Shown: positions 1-9,210, counted from the stretch's first letter. The stretch is DNA of 64,000 nucleotides from Streptomyces omiyaensis (GCF_014650895.1 NZ_BMVV01000010.1:124001-188000); one strand, 5' to 3'. Notes: generated by a model not told the origin, from the sequence alone. Numbers and translations are program-made.

Positions 1-135
1 GTCGTCGGTCTCCAGGACCTCGGCCTGGGTGACCTCGCCGGTCCAGTCGGGGTAGCGGGCGAAGTCGGCGATCACACCCATGACGTCGGCCGGCGCCGCC
101 TCGATGGTGATGCTCGAGCTGGTGTGTTCGGCCAT
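1..135 (-). CDS. SRPBCC (polyketide cyclase/dehydrase-type) family protein, N-terminal part
   Basis: Only the first 45 codons lie in the window; the rest runs off the left edge. The ATG is at 133-135. The visible protein begins MAEHTSSSITIEAAPADVMG and continues through FARYPDWTGEV, the typical opening of the START-like/SRPBCC fold: a first beta strand, a short helix and the YPxW element. Such proteins bind hydrophobic ligands, but the substrate cannot be read from sequence. In mycobacteria a related protein (TB16.3, Rv2185c) sits near fadD15 and pimB', the same neighbours as here. Family assignment is fairly sure; function is unknown. Confidence 0.75.
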   Translation of the reverse strand, partial: MAEHTSSSITIEAAPADVMGVIADFARYPDWTGEVTQAEVLETDD

Positions 136-226
136 CGCGGTGGCTCCTCCACTGTGCGGTCCGGCGGGCGTACATCGGGGCACACACGTGCCGACGGAAG
201 GCTATCGCGCCCCCGTGTCGCCCCCG

Positions 227-994
227 TCACCACTCCAGGGCGAAGGGCCGTCCGGTGGCGGCGAAGTGGCCGACGTTCACGCATTCGGTGGCGCCGATCC
301 GCATCCGGCGGGCCAGCGGCTGGTGGACGTGGCCGAAGAGGGCGTAGCGGGGCCGGGTGCGGCGGATGGCGTCGAGGAGGGCGCGGCTGCCGCGCTCGAA
401 GCGGCGGGCGACGGTGTCGTAGGTGAGGTCGGGGACGTCCGGCGGGATGTGGGAGCAGAGGACGTCGACCTCGCCGAGGGCCTCGACCTTGGCGGCGTAC
501 TCCTCGTCGGAGATCTCGTAGGGGGTGCGCATGGGGGTGCGCAGGCCGCCACCGACGAAGCCGAGGACGAGGCCGCCGAGCTCGATCCGCTGCCCGTCGA
601 GGACGGTGGTGCCGGGGGCGGCGTACTCGGGCCAGAGGGCGGGGATGTCGACGTTGCCGTAGGTGGCGTAGGTGGGGGTGGGGAAGGCGGCGAAGAGCTC
701 GGCGTACTGGCGGCGGACGGCGGTCTCGATGGCGGTCTCGCGGTCGACGGCGAGTCCGGCCCAGAGGCTGCGGCCCAGGTCGCGGGCCTCGTCGAAGCGG
801 CGGGCGGTGCGCAGCTCGACGAGGCGGTCGGCGTTCGCCACGCCGAAGAGGTCGGGGAAGATGCCCCTGCTGTGGTCGGCGTAGTCGAGGAAGAGGACCA
901 GGTCGCCGAGGCATATGAGGGCGTCGGCGCCGTCTCCCGCCCGGGCGAGGGCGTCGGAGTTGCCGTGCACGTCGCTGACCACGTGGACTCGCAT
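227..994 (-). CDS. Metallophosphoesterase (calcineurin-like)
   Basis: A 255-residue protein of the calcineurin-like phosphoesterase family. The N-terminus MRVHVVSDVHGN carries the metal-binding DxH motif, CLGDLV supplies the GD motif, YGNVD the GNxD/N motif, and FGHVHQPLAR the C-terminal GHxH motif, so all metal-ligand blocks are present. I chose the ATG at 992-994; a GTG three codons upstream (1003) is also possible. The substrate is unknown; the family includes phosphodiesterases and nucleotidases. It is transcribed away from the acyl-CoA ligase gene, with about 257 bp between the two starts. Confidence 0.85.
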   Translation of the reverse strand: MRVHVVSDVHGNSDALARAGDGADALICLGDLVLFLDYADHSRGIFPDLFGVANADRLVELRTARRFDEARDLGRSLWAGLAVDRETAIETAVRRQYAELFAAFPTPTYATYGNVDIPALWPEYAAPGTTVLDGQRIELGGLVLGFVGGGLRTPMRTPYEISDEEYAAKVEALGEVDVLCSHIPPDVPDLTYDTVARRFERGSRALLDAIRRTRPRYALFGHVHQPLARRMRIGATECVNVGHFAATGRPFALEW

Positions 995-1251
995 GGCACC
1001 CACCTTAGGGCGTCGGACCTGCGGTTACTTGGGAGTCGGGAAAGCTGTGGATTACTGTGCGGAGAGCGCCGTCACGCTGGTGTGACGCACGGAACATCTG
1101 GCCGGGACCCCCTATCGGGAACCACGTACTGGTGGGTAACGTCCGGGCAGTCCACAGTCGTGCTCACCCCCACGAGCACCTGCCCGATCATGGACCGCAC
1201 CGGTGCGTCACACAGAGCCGTGGCACCGGAGCCCGATGAGGAGCAGCAGTC

Positions 1252-3048
1252 TTGCGCGAGTTCAGCCTTCCGGCCCTGTACGAGGTCCCTTCGGACGGCA
1301 ACCTGACGGATCTCATCCGCCGCAACGCCTCCCAGCACCCAGACGTCGCCGTGATGGGCCGCAAGGCCGACGGCGTGTGGACGGACGTCACCGCCAAGGA
1401 GTTCCTCGCCGAGGTCCGCGGTGCGGCCAAGGGCCTGATCGCGGCCGGCGTCGGGGTCGGCGACCGGGTCGCGCTGCTCTCCCGCACCCGCTACGAGTGG
1501 GTGCTCCTCGACTTCGCGATCTGGAGCGCCGGCGGCGTGACCGTGCCGGTGTACGAGACCAGCTCGCCGGAGCAGATCCAGTGGATCCTCGGCGACTCGG
1601 GCGCCTCGCTGGCGGTCGTGGAGTCGGCGGCGCACCAGGCGGCCGTGGAGTCCGTGCGCGGCGAGCTGCCGGCGCTCGGGGGCGTGTGGCAGATCGAGGA
1701 CGACGCGATCGCGTCGCTGACGGCGGCCGGCGCGGAGGTCGCGGACGAGACGCTGGACGCGCGGATGTCGGCGGCGAACGCGGACGACCCGGCGACCATC
1801 GTCTACACCTCGGGCACGACGGGCCGCCCCAAGGGGTGCGTGCTGACCCACCGGGCGTTCTTCGCCGAGTGCGGCAACGTGGTGGAGCGCCTGAAGCCGC
1901 TCTTCCGCACCGGCGAGTCCTCGGTCCTGCTCTTCCTCCCGGCGGCGCACGTCTTCGGCCGGCTGATCGAGGTGGCCTCGGTGATGGCCCCGATCCGCCT
2001 GGGCTGCCTCCCGGACATCAAGACCCTCACGGACGAGCTGGCCTCCTTCCGCCCGACGCTGATCCTGGGCGTGCCGCGCGTCTTCGAGAAGGTCTACAAC
2101 TCGGCGCGGGCCAAGGCGCAGGCCGACGGCAAGGGCAAGATCTTCGACAAGGCCGCGCACACGGCCATCGCCTACAGCCGCGCCCTCGCCACCCCGCAGG
2201 GCCCGTCCTTCGGGCTGAAGCTCAAGCACAAGGTCTTCGACAAGCTGGTCTACTCGAAGCTGCGGGCGGTGCTCGGCGGGCGGGGCGAGTACGCGATCTC
2301 CGGCGGCGCGCCGCTGGGCGAGCGGCTCGGCCACTTCTTCCGGGGCATCGGCTTCACCGTCCTGGAGGGGTACGGCCTGACGGAGTCGTGCGCGGCGACC
2401 GCCTTCAACCCGTGGGACCGGCCGAAGATCGGCACGGTCGGCCAGCCGCTGCCGGGCTCGGTGGTGCGGATCGCCGACGACGGCGAGGTGCTGCTGCACG
2501 GCGAGCACATCTTCACGGGGTACTGGAACAACGGGGCGGCGACGGCCGAGGCGCTGGCGGACGGCTGGTTCCACACCGGTGACATCGGCACCCTCGACGA
2601 GGACGGCTACCTCGCGATCACCGGCCGGAAGAAGGAGATCCTGGTGACGGCGGGCGGCAAGAACGTCGCCCCGGCGGTCATCGAGGACCGGATCCGCGCC
2701 CACGCCCTGGTGGCGGAGTGCATGGTGGTCGGCGACGGGCGTCCGTTCGTCGGCGCGCTGGTGACGCTCGACGAGGAGTTCCTGGGCCGCTGGGCGAGCG
2801 AGCACGGCAAGCCCACCGACGCCGGCGCCCGCGTGCTCCGGGAGGACCCCGAGCTGCTCGCCGAGGTCCAGCGGGCGATCGACGACGGCAACGCGGCGGT
2901 CTCCAAGGCGGAGTCGGTCCGCAAGTTCCGCGTCCTGGCGTCCCAGTTCACCGAGGAGGCGGGCCACATCACCCCGTCGCTGAAGCTGAAGCGGAACGTG
3001 GTGGCGAAGGACTTCGCGGACGAGATCGAGGCGATCTACAGCAAGTGA
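1252..3048 (+). CDS. Long-chain fatty acid--CoA ligase (AMP-forming)
   Basis: A 598-residue member of the ANL adenylating superfamily that activates fatty acids to acyl-CoA through an acyl-adenylate. Visible motifs are the P-loop YTSGTTGRPKGC, the A5 motif GYGLTES, and the A7/A8 region TGDIGTLDEDGY followed by TGRKKE. The C-terminal lysine-bearing lid is present, so the protein looks complete. It starts at TTG 1252 behind a GAGGAG ribosome site. It resembles mycobacterial FadD15, which also lies next to PimB'. A 21-bp hairpin follows its stop. Chain-length preference cannot be judged. Confidence 0.92.
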   Translation: MREFSLPALYEVPSDGNLTDLIRRNASQHPDVAVMGRKADGVWTDVTAKEFLAEVRGAAKGLIAAGVGVGDRVALLSRTRYEWVLLDFAIWSAGGVTVPVYETSSPEQIQWILGDSGASLAVVESAAHQAAVESVRGELPALGGVWQIEDDAIASLTAAGAEVADETLDARMSAANADDPATIVYTSGTTGRPKGCVLTHRAFFAECGNVVERLKPLFRTGESSVLLFLPAAHVFGRLIEVASVMAPIRLGCLPDIKTLTDELASFRPTLILGVPRVFEKVYNSARAKAQADGKGKIFDKAAHTAIAYSRALATPQGPSFGLKLKHKVFDKLVYSKLRAVLGGRGEYAISGGAPLGERLGHFFRGIGFTVLEGYGLTESCAATAFNPWDRPKIGTVGQPLPGSVVRIADDGEVLLHGEHIFTGYWNNGAATAEALADGWFHTGDIGTLDEDGYLAITGRKKEILVTAGGKNVAPAVIEDRIRAHALVAECMVVGDGRPFVGALVTLDEEFLGRWASEHGKPTDAGARVLREDPELLAEVQRAIDDGNAAVSKAESVRKFRVLASQFTEEAGHITPSLKLKRNVVAKDFADEIEAIYSK

Positions 3049-3051
3049 GTC

Positions 3052-3095
3052 CACGGGGGAGGGGCCCGGCGCGTGCGCCGGGCCCCTCCCCCGTG
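3052..3095. terminator. Bidirectional hairpin between acyl-CoA ligase and pimB
   Basis: Perfect 21-bp inverted repeat (3052-3072 with 3075-3095) starting four bases after the ligase stop, with a 2-nt centre. It lies between two convergent genes and has no strong T tract on either side. It probably serves both genes. Confidence 0.75.
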
Positions 3096-3101
3096 TCCGG
3101 G

Positions 3102-4244
3102 TCACAGCAGTTCTCTGAGCCGTTCCGCCAGCAGGTCCCAGCGCCACTTCTCCTCCACCCAGGCGCGGCCGCGCTCACCCATGCGGGCGCGGAGCTCCGG
3201 GTCGAGCAGGAGGGTGGCGACGCGGTCGGCGGTGTCCCCGGCGGACCCGCCGCGGACGACCCAGCCGGTCTCGCCGTCGAGGACGGCGTCGGGGGCGCCG
3301 CCGGAGTCGCCGGCGACGACCGGGAGGCCGGTCGCGGAGGCCTCCAGGTAGACGATGCCGAGCCCCTCGACGTCGAGGCCGCCGCGGCGGGTGCGGCAGG
3401 GCATGGCGAAGACGTCGCCGGCGCCGTAGTGGGCGGGCAGCTCCGACCAGGGGACGGCGCCGGTGAAGCGGACGGAGGCGGCGACGCCGGTCTCGTCGGC
3501 GAGCCGGCGCAGCTCCTTCTCGTACGGGCCGCCGCCGACGATCAGCAGCACGGCGTCCGGCACCCGCCGCAGGATCTCGGGCAGGGCCCGGATCAGGGTG
3601 TCCTGTCCCTTGCGCGGGACGAGGCGGGAGACGCAGACCACGACCGGGCGGTCGGTGAGGCCGAGGCGGGCCCGGACCCCGTCGCCGCCGGAGCCGGGGT
3701 GGAAGGTCTTCTCGTCGACGCCGGGCGGCAGCTGCACCATCCGGTCCGCGGCGGCCGGGGTGAGGGCGGAGGCGATCCGGGAGCGGGTGTACTCGCCGAG
3801 GTAGGTGATCGTGTCCGTGCCCTCGCCGATCCGGCGCAGCAGCTGCCGGGCGGCGGGCAGCTGGGCCCAGCCGGCCTCGTGCCCGTGGGTGGTGGCGACC
3901 AGCCGCTCCGCACCGGCCCGGCGCAGCGCCGGGGCCATCAGTCCGAGGGGCGCGGCGGCGCCGAACCAGACCGACGTGCAGCCGTGCTCGCGCAGCAGCG
4001 CGGTCGCCCGGGCGGTCACCCGTGGTGTGGGCAACAGCATGGTGGTGCGGTCCCGGACAACCGTGAAAGGCTGTTCCGCGTCGAACAGAGCGGTGGCCTC
4101 CGCACCTTCGCGGCCTCGCTTCCACGTGGAGGCGTAGACCACGAGCCGGTCGGGGTCCAGTCGCAACGCCATGTTGTGCAGGAACGCCTGGATTCCGCCG
4201 GGACGCGGCGGGAAGTCGTTGGTTACGATCAGGGTCTTGTGCAT
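3102..4244 (-). CDS. pimB: GT4 glycosyltransferase, phosphatidylinositol monomannoside mannosyltransferase (PimB-type)
   Basis: A 380-residue GT-B glycosyltransferase. The N-terminus MHKTLIVTNDFPPRPGGIQA has the glycine-rich acceptor-domain loop. The donor side has RLVPRKGQDTLIRAL and an E-x7-E block in EGLGIVYLEASATG. In mycobacteria PimB' transfers the second mannose from GDP-mannose to PIM1 at the cytoplasmic face. The neighbours acyl-CoA ligase, GT87 protein and SRPBCC protein match the mycobacterial fadD15/pimB' region, which supports the name. The ATG at 4242-4244 is the only start giving a normal GT4 N-terminus; in-frame sequence upstream of it overlaps the region before the GT87 gene. 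Confidence 0.85.
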   Translation of the reverse strand: MHKTLIVTNDFPPRPGGIQAFLHNMALRLDPDRLVVYASTWKRGREGAEATALFDAEQPFTVVRDRTTMLLPTPRVTARATALLREHGCTSVWFGAAAPLGLMAPALRRAGAERLVATTHGHEAGWAQLPAARQLLRRIGEGTDTITYLGEYTRSRIASALTPAAADRMVQLPPGVDEKTFHPGSGGDGVRARLGLTDRPVVVCVSRLVPRKGQDTLIRALPEILRRVPDAVLLIVGGGPYEKELRRLADETGVAASVRFTGAVPWSELPAHYGAGDVFAMPCRTRRGGLDVEGLGIVYLEASATGLPVVAGDSGGAPDAVLDGETGWVVRGGSAGDTADRVATLLLDPELRARMGERGRAWVEEKWRWDLLAERLRELL

Positions 4245-4340
4245 CGCGACAGACAGTACGTGATGGCACGCGACCGCACCCTTCGCCCGGCACCACCCCT
4301 CTCCGCGCGAGCGGACCGACAGGACAGGAACAGGACAGGT

Positions 4341-5618
4341 ATGACGGGCGCAGTGGAGATCGGCTCGCGCACGGCTGGGCGGCTGCGGGAATTGCGTCTT
4401 CCGCTGGGTCTGTGGGCCCTGACCAGGATCATCCTGCTGGTGTGCGTCTTCAAGATCGTGGTCGTGCCCGGGCCGGACGTCACCAGCGACGTGGAGCAGA
4501 TCTACCAGAGCTGGTACGAGGTCCTGAAGACCGGCACGTACCCGCAGGACGACGTCACCTGGCAGTACCCGCCGGCCGCCGCCCTCGCGATCCTCTCCCC
4601 CGCGCTGCTGCCCTTCCTCGGCTACTCGGCCGCGTTCTTCGTGCTGGCCTTCCTCTGCGACGCCCTGGTCTTCGGGCTGCTGGTGTACACCGGCGGCCGT
4701 CCGGGCCGTTCGATGCGGGGCGCGTGGCTCTGGCTGGCGGCGGTGCCGCTGATGGGCCCGACCGCCTACGCGCGCTACGACATCATGGTCACCGCGGTCG
4801 CCGTGGCGGGCCTGCTCGCCGCGATCCGCAGCCCCCGGGTGCTGGGGGCGCTCGCCGGATTCGGCGCGGTGCTGAAGGTGTGGCCGGCGCTGATCCTGGC
4901 GGGCACCCCGAAGGGCCGGGCGACCTGGCGCTCCTGGCCGGTGGCGGCCGGGACGGCGGCGGGCGTGCTGGCGCTGTGCATGGTCTGGATGCCGGGCGGG
5001 CTGGCCTTCCTCTCCTTCCAGAGCGAGCGGGGCACCGAGGTCGAGTCGCTGGGCGCGATGGTCTTCCACGTGGCCCGGCACTTCGGCTGGGACGGCGAGG
5101 CGCGGATGAACTACGGCTCGATCGAGTTCCTCGGCCCGTACGTCTCCTGGGTGTCGAAGGGCGCGATGGCTCTGACCGCGGCCGCCTTCGGCTGGCTGCT
5201 GCTCTGGCGCTTCAAGGCGCGCCGCTTCACCTCGTCGACGGTGGCGGACGCGGCCTTCGTGGCGGTGCTGCTCTTCACCGCCACGAGCCGGGTGATCTCC
5301 CCCCAGTACATGATCTGGCTGGTCGGTCTCGCCGCGGTCTGCCTGGTGTACCGGTCGAGCCGGATGCGGACGCCGGCGTACCTGATCCTGTGGGCGACGG
5401 CGGTGACGCAGTTCGAGTTCCCGGTCTGGTTCTCGCACGTGACGCAGAGCGACTGGCTGGGCATCGGCGTGCTGTTCCTGCGCAACGGCCTGCTGATCGC
5501 GGCGACCCTGATGGCCTGCCGGATCCTGTGGAAGCACACGGTCACCGAGGCCGGCACGGTCATCCCGGTCCCGGAGGGTCAGCCGGAGCCCGAGAGGGTG
5601 CTGACCCGCTCGGCCTGA
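4341..5618 (+). CDS. GT87-type polyprenyl-phosphate-mannose-dependent membrane glycosyltransferase
   Basis: A 425-residue polytopic membrane protein with about ten hydrophobic segments. A first membrane segment is followed by an extracytoplasmic loop with the acidic pair PDVTSDVEQIY, and then by TWQYPPAAALAIL, AYARYDIMVT and VISPQYMIWLVG. This layout is typical of GT-C/GT87 (DUF2029) enzymes, which use polyprenyl-phosphate sugars. It is divergent from pimB with about 96 bp between starts. Mycobacteria carry the GT87 alpha-1,2-mannosyltransferase Rv2181 nearby, so mannosylation of PIM- or lipoglycan-type acceptors is a reasonable inference. The ATG at 4341 gives a short hydrophilic N-terminus. 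Its last 40 bp overlap the MATE remnant on the other strand. Confidence 0.8.
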   Translation: MTGAVEIGSRTAGRLRELRLPLGLWALTRIILLVCVFKIVVVPGPDVTSDVEQIYQSWYEVLKTGTYPQDDVTWQYPPAAALAILSPALLPFLGYSAAFFVLAFLCDALVFGLLVYTGGRPGRSMRGAWLWLAAVPLMGPTAYARYDIMVTAVAVAGLLAAIRSPRVLGALAGFGAVLKVWPALILAGTPKGRATWRSWPVAAGTAAGVLALCMVWMPGGLAFLSFQSERGTEVESLGAMVFHVARHFGWDGEARMNYGSIEFLGPYVSWVSKGAMALTAAAFGWLLLWRFKARRFTSSTVADAAFVAVLLFTATSRVISPQYMIWLVGLAAVCLVYRSSRMRTPAYLILWATAVTQFEFPVWFSHVTQSDWLGIGVLFLRNGLLIAATLMACRILWKHTVTEAGTVIPVPEGQPEPERVLTRSA

Positions 5619-6330
5619 GCGGCGCGGACGGCACGGCGGTGCAGCAGCGCCATCGCGCCGCCCTGCGCGCCCATGGCGAGCGTCATGGCCAGGCACACGC
5701 CGGGGAGCCCGAGCCCCGACAGGGCGAGGGCGAGCGGCAGCTGGAGGAGGACGCCGGCGACGGTGATCCCGGCCGGGCGGCGGCCCGCCCCGGCGCCCTC
5801 GAAGACCCCGGCGGCGGCGATGAAGCCGCCCATGAGGGGCAGGTACCCCACGAGGCAGCGCAGGAAGAGCGCGCCCGCCGCGGCCACCTCGGGTCCGGCC
5901 CCGAAGAGCCGCATCACCCCGTCCGCCCCGGCCCAGAGCGCCGCCGCGAAGCCCGCCCCGAGCCCGGTCCCGAGGAGGGCGGCCGCGCGGGCGACGGCCC
6001 GCCGTCCGTCCGTCCCCGCGCCGCGCAGGTGGGCGGTGTGGATGGCGGCGGCCTGGCGCACGGCGTAGAAGGCCATGGTGGCGACGTACATGCCCTTGGT
6101 GGCGATGCCGTAGGCGGCGGTCTCGGTGACGCCGAGCCGGGCGACGACGGCGACGAGGGCGAGCGCGCCGCCCATCCGGACGGTGAAGTCGGCCGCCATC
6201 GGCAGTCCGGTGGCGGCCGTGCGGCGCACGGCCGCGGCGAGGCTCCCGGCCCGCGGGGCGGCCCGGGCGGCCCTGAGCAGCGGGTGGGCGGCGGAGCGCG
6301 GCCGCTCCGGCGGCGAGGGCGGCGGTGCGG
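5579..6330 (-). pseudogene. MATE-family transporter, C-terminal half only
   Basis: The frame encodes the second six-helix bundle of a MATE (multidrug/toxin extrusion) transporter, starting around GLPMAADFTVRMGG (about 6199) and running through AAYGIATKGMYVATMAFYAVRQAAA to the stop at 5579. About 210-240 recognisable residues remain, against about 440-470 for the family. Upstream of about 6330 the frame loses similarity and becomes antisense to the PadR-like fragment. The N-terminal bundle is therefore missing, while no frameshift is visible in what remains. GTG and ATG codons inside could still start a short protein, but a half-MATE is unlikely to transport. The left breakpoint is approximate. 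Confidence 0.65.
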
Positions 6331-6356
6331 CCGAGGACGGCACCGGCGCCGCCCCC

Positions 6357-6767
6357 CGCCGCACCCTCTCGCTCACCCCCGGCGGCCGCGCCGAGCTGCT
6401 CGCCCGGCTCCGCTCCCCCAAGGACGCCGAGATCACCGACGGCCAGCGCTTCTTCACCGTGCTGACCTTCCTCGGCCTGCTGCCGGACCCGGCCGCCCAG
6501 GCCGCCGTCCTCCGCCGCCGCCAGGCCTTCCTGCTCACCCCGGCCAGCTTCTTCTACGAGGACGGCGCCCCGGCCACCGTCGAGGCGGAGCCCGACCTCT
6601 TCCGCCGCGGCATGCTCCGCGTCGCCCGCGCCACCGGCACCGAGGAGAAGGCCTGGCTCGCCGAGGCCCTCGCCGAACTCGACGCCCGGACCGCCGGCCC
6701 GTCCGGGACCCAGGCCGTCCCCTCCGGGTCCCGCGGGCCGGGCAGGGCCCGGAAGGGGACGGTCTAG
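6357..6767 (+). pseudogene. PadR-type transcriptional regulator, C-terminal fragment
   Basis: About 136 residues, beginning near RTLSLTPGGRAELLARL, look like the end of the PadR wing (the usual ...F.LTPAGRAEL...) followed by the helical Vir_act_alpha_C dimerisation region. The winged-helix DNA-binding domain that should precede this is absent; upstream sequence in this frame is antisense to the MATE remnant. The frame ends at TAG 6765-6767 and shares the palindrome CTAG with the stop of the convergent lipoprotein gene. PadR regulators often lie divergently beside the efflux gene they repress, which fits loss of both 5' ends in one deletion. Confidence 0.55.
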
Positions 6768-7987
6768 CCCAGCTCCTCGCGCAGATACGTCCGCCAGTCG
6801 GCGGTGAACTCCTCCGCGCTCGTGTCCAGCACCTTCCGCAGCGCGCTCTCCACGGCGCCGTCCCGGCCCGGGTGGGCGCCGACCTCGCGGTAGAAGGCGG
6901 CCAGCCGCTCCTCGCCCCAGCGGTCGGCGATCATCGCGCAGGCCAGCCAGCCGGTCTCGTAGGCGCGGGCCAGCGCGCCGGAGTCGCCGGAGAAGGCGAA
7001 GTCGGCGTCCTCGGGGAGGGCGGCGGGCGGATCGCCGGCCTCGACGGCCCGCCGCAGCTCGGGGGCGGCCTGGGCGGGGGTCCGGTCGCCGCCGCGGTAG
7101 GCGACCCAGTCGGCGAAGCCCTCGGAGAGCCAGACCGGGGTGGACGGCGAGGTGTGGGCGCGGGTGGCGACGTGGACGGTCTCGTGGGTGAGGATCAGCC
7201 CCCGGCCGAAGTCGCCCAGCACCCCGTACGCCTCCGGGTTGACGATCACCCGGTCCGCGGGCGAGGTCGCCCGCCGCTCGGTCTCGCCGGTGGTGACCGC
7301 CGCTATCCCCCGGTACTGCGAGCCGTCCTGCGCGAGGAGGCCGCCCATGTCGTCGAGGGAGGCGGGGACGAGGACGAGGACCCGGCGGGCCCACTCGGGG
7401 CTCCAGACCGCGTCGACGGCGGGCACCGCCCGGTCCGCGAGGCGGGCGATCTCCGCCAGCCGGTCCCGGTCCTGGCCGACGCCGAGGACCAGCGAGCGGG
7501 CGCCGCGCACCGCCGTGACCTCGCCCTGGTCCCAGAGCCGCACCGGGGCGCCCTCGGCGGCCCGCTCCCCCGTCACGTACCAGCGCCCGTCGCGCTCGGC
7601 CAGCTCCACGACCCGGTCGGCGCCGAGGACGCCCCGGTCGTACCCCGCGATCCGGTGGCCGCGCTCGACGCGGGCGGTGATCCGGCCCTCGCCGGTCCGG
7701 TCGACGCCGGTGACACGGTACTCCCAGCCGGCCAGCGGCACCCCGGCGAGCCGGCGGAACTCGGTGCGGGCGGCGGCCGTGTAGGAGGGCGCGGCGGCGG
7801 CGAGCCAGGCGGTCTCGTCGCGGTCGAGGAGCGCCTCGGCGTGCCGGTCCAGGAGGGCCTGGACCTCGCGGAGGGCCGGGTCGGCGGGCCGGGCTGCGGT
7901 GCCGCAGCCGACGAGGGCGGCGAGCGCGAGGAGCAGGGCGAGCAGCGCTCCCCCCGGCCGTCGCGCGCCGCACCCCTGTTCCACCAC
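6764..7987 (-). CDS. Secreted lipoprotein with HExxH metallopeptidase motif
   Basis: A 407-residue protein with a hydrophobic signal and lipobox-like LVGCG, so it is probably lipid-anchored outside the membrane. Residues after the signal form a NTF2-like/cystatin-like region (LLDRHAEALLDRDETAWLAA). The C-terminal half contains ILTHETVHVATR, an HExxH zinc motif, followed by WLSEGFADWVAYRG, where the glutamate of SEGFADW is the likely third ligand, as in gluzincins. Start is one of two adjacent GTG codons at 7982-7987. The peptidase substrate is unknown. It ends at CTAG, overlapping the PadR fragment. Confidence 0.75.
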   Translation of the reverse strand: MVEQGCGARRPGGALLALLLALAALVGCGTAARPADPALREVQALLDRHAEALLDRDETAWLAAAAPSYTAAARTEFRRLAGVPLAGWEYRVTGVDRTGEGRITARVERGHRIAGYDRGVLGADRVVELAERDGRWYVTGERAAEGAPVRLWDQGEVTAVRGARSLVLGVGQDRDRLAEIARLADRAVPAVDAVWSPEWARRVLVLVPASLDDMGGLLAQDGSQYRGIAAVTTGETERRATSPADRVIVNPEAYGVLGDFGRGLILTHETVHVATRAHTSPSTPVWLSEGFADWVAYRGGDRTPAQAAPELRRAVEAGDPPAALPEDADFAFSGDSGALARAYETGWLACAMIADRWGEERLAAFYREVGAHPGRDGAVESALRKVLDTSAEEFTADWRTYLREELG

Positions 7988-8047
7988 GCCTCAGATCGTA
8001 CGGAAGGGTGACGGCGTCACGCCTCCCGGAGCCGCGGGGCGGCGGGC

Positions 8048-9073
8048 TCAGAGCCGGGTCACCGTCACGTGGGACATCATGTTCACCGGGTCGTAGCGGA
8101 CCCGGGCGCCCGGGTAGGGGGCGTGGATGACCTGCCCGTTCCCGGCGTAGATGGCGACGTGGCTGGCATCGCCGCGGTAGGTGACGAGGTCGCCGGGCCG
8201 GGCCTGGGAGAGCGGCACCTGCCGGCCGGCGTACCGCTGGGCGGACGAGGTGCGCGGCAGGCTGACGCCGGCCTGCCGGTACGACCAGACCATCAGCCCC
8301 GAGCAGTCGAAGCCGGAGGGGCCGGTCGCTCCCCAGACGTACGGCTTGCCGACGGCGCTGCGGGCGGCCATCACCGCGGCCGCGCCGCGCGGGTCGCCCG
8401 GTCCGAGGTCGGCCGGCGGCGGCAGCTCCTCGCCCGGGCCCGCGGAGCGGCCGCCGGAGCGGGACGCCCGCTCGTAGTCGGCGCGCTCGGCGGCGGTGAG
8501 GGAGGCGAGGACCCGGCGGGCCTCGGCGAGCTTCCGCTCCACCGACCGCTTGTGGCGGGCCACCTCGGCGCGGCTGCGCTCCAGCTCGCCGAGGGCGGTG
8601 CGGGCCTCGGCCCGCTCCTGGTCGAGCCGGCGGCGCTCCCGCTGCAGCTCGGTGAGGGCGGCGCTCTGCCGGGCGGTGGCCCGGTCGAGGGCGGAGGCCC
8701 GGTCGAGGTAGCTGTCGGGGTCGGAGGAGAGCAGCAGGACGAGCGCCGGGTCGAGCCCCCCGGAGCGGTACTGGGCGCCGGCGAGCGCGCCGAGCGCGCC
8801 CCTCATCCGGTTGATGCGCTCCTGGCCGCGGGCGAGGCTGTCCTGCGCCCGGCCGACCTTGCGCCGCAGGGCGTCGGCCTTCTCGTCCGCCTGGTTGAAG
8901 CCCTCGGCGGCGCGCTCGGCCTCCTCGTAGAGGCGGTCGACCCTGGCGCGGGTGGCCTCGGTGCCGGCGCCCGGGTCGGCGCTCGCGGGGACGGCGCCGA
9001 GGGAGGCCGCCGCGGTGGCCACGGCGGCGGCGGTCAGGACGGTGACCCGGGCGGGTCGGCGGTGGGAGGCCAC
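8048..9073 (-). CDS. Secreted NlpC/P60 (C40) cell-wall hydrolase
   Basis: A 341-residue secreted protein. A signal peptide (VASHRRPARVTVL, then TASADP-type cleavage near ASADPGAG) is followed by a long alpha-helical coiled coil of about 170 residues and a C-terminal NlpC/P60 domain. The domain has the catalytic cysteine in FDCSGLMVWSY, the histidine in ASHVAIYAG and the third polar residue near VIHAPYPG. Such enzymes cut gamma-D-Glu-mDAP stem-peptide bonds of peptidoglycan. The GTG at 9073 was chosen because it lies behind GAGAGGAAG and aligns with the paralogue upstream; longer in-frame versions add non-signal sequence. Confidence 0.9.
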   Translation of the reverse strand: MASHRRPARVTVLTAAAVATAAASLGAVPASADPGAGTEATRARVDRLYEEAERAAEGFNQADEKADALRRKVGRAQDSLARGQERINRMRGALGALAGAQYRSGGLDPALVLLLSSDPDSYLDRASALDRATARQSAALTELQRERRRLDQERAEARTALGELERSRAEVARHKRSVERKLAEARRVLASLTAAERADYERASRSGGRSAGPGEELPPPADLGPGDPRGAAAVMAARSAVGKPYVWGATGPSGFDCSGLMVWSYRQAGVSLPRTSSAQRYAGRQVPLSQARPGDLVTYRGDASHVAIYAGNGQVIHAPYPGARVRYDPVNMMSHVTVTRL

Positions 9074-9168
9074 GGCGCGCGCTTCCTCTCGTTCGTCTCG
9101 TGCGACTGGCGCGGCAGACAGTAGCCGCTCACCAGGTCGCGTCCAACGAAGGCGCCGGGCACACAAAA

Positions 9169-9210
9169 TGACGCCCCGCCGGAGATCACGAGGTCACCGG
9201 CGGGGCGTCA
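9169..9210 (-). terminator. Rho-independent terminator after the upstream NlpC/P60 gene
   Basis: Perfect 14-bp stem (9169-9182 with 9197-9210) and 14-nt loop, followed on the minus strand by a T-rich run (TTTTGTG). It lies 53 bp past the stop of the 9263-10309 gene and before the start of its paralogue, so the two hydrolases are separate transcription units. Confidence 0.85.

Noticed and set aside
1072..3147. A long minus-strand frame opposite the acyl-CoA ligase.
   Set aside because: Antisense shadow; the plus strand encodes a complete ANL enzyme with all motifs.
3102..7973. A 1623-codon minus-strand frame running upstream of pimB.
   Set aside because: The part above 4244 is antisense to the GT87 gene and out of frame with the MATE remnant and lipoprotein; it contains Arg/Pro-rich non-protein-like sequence.
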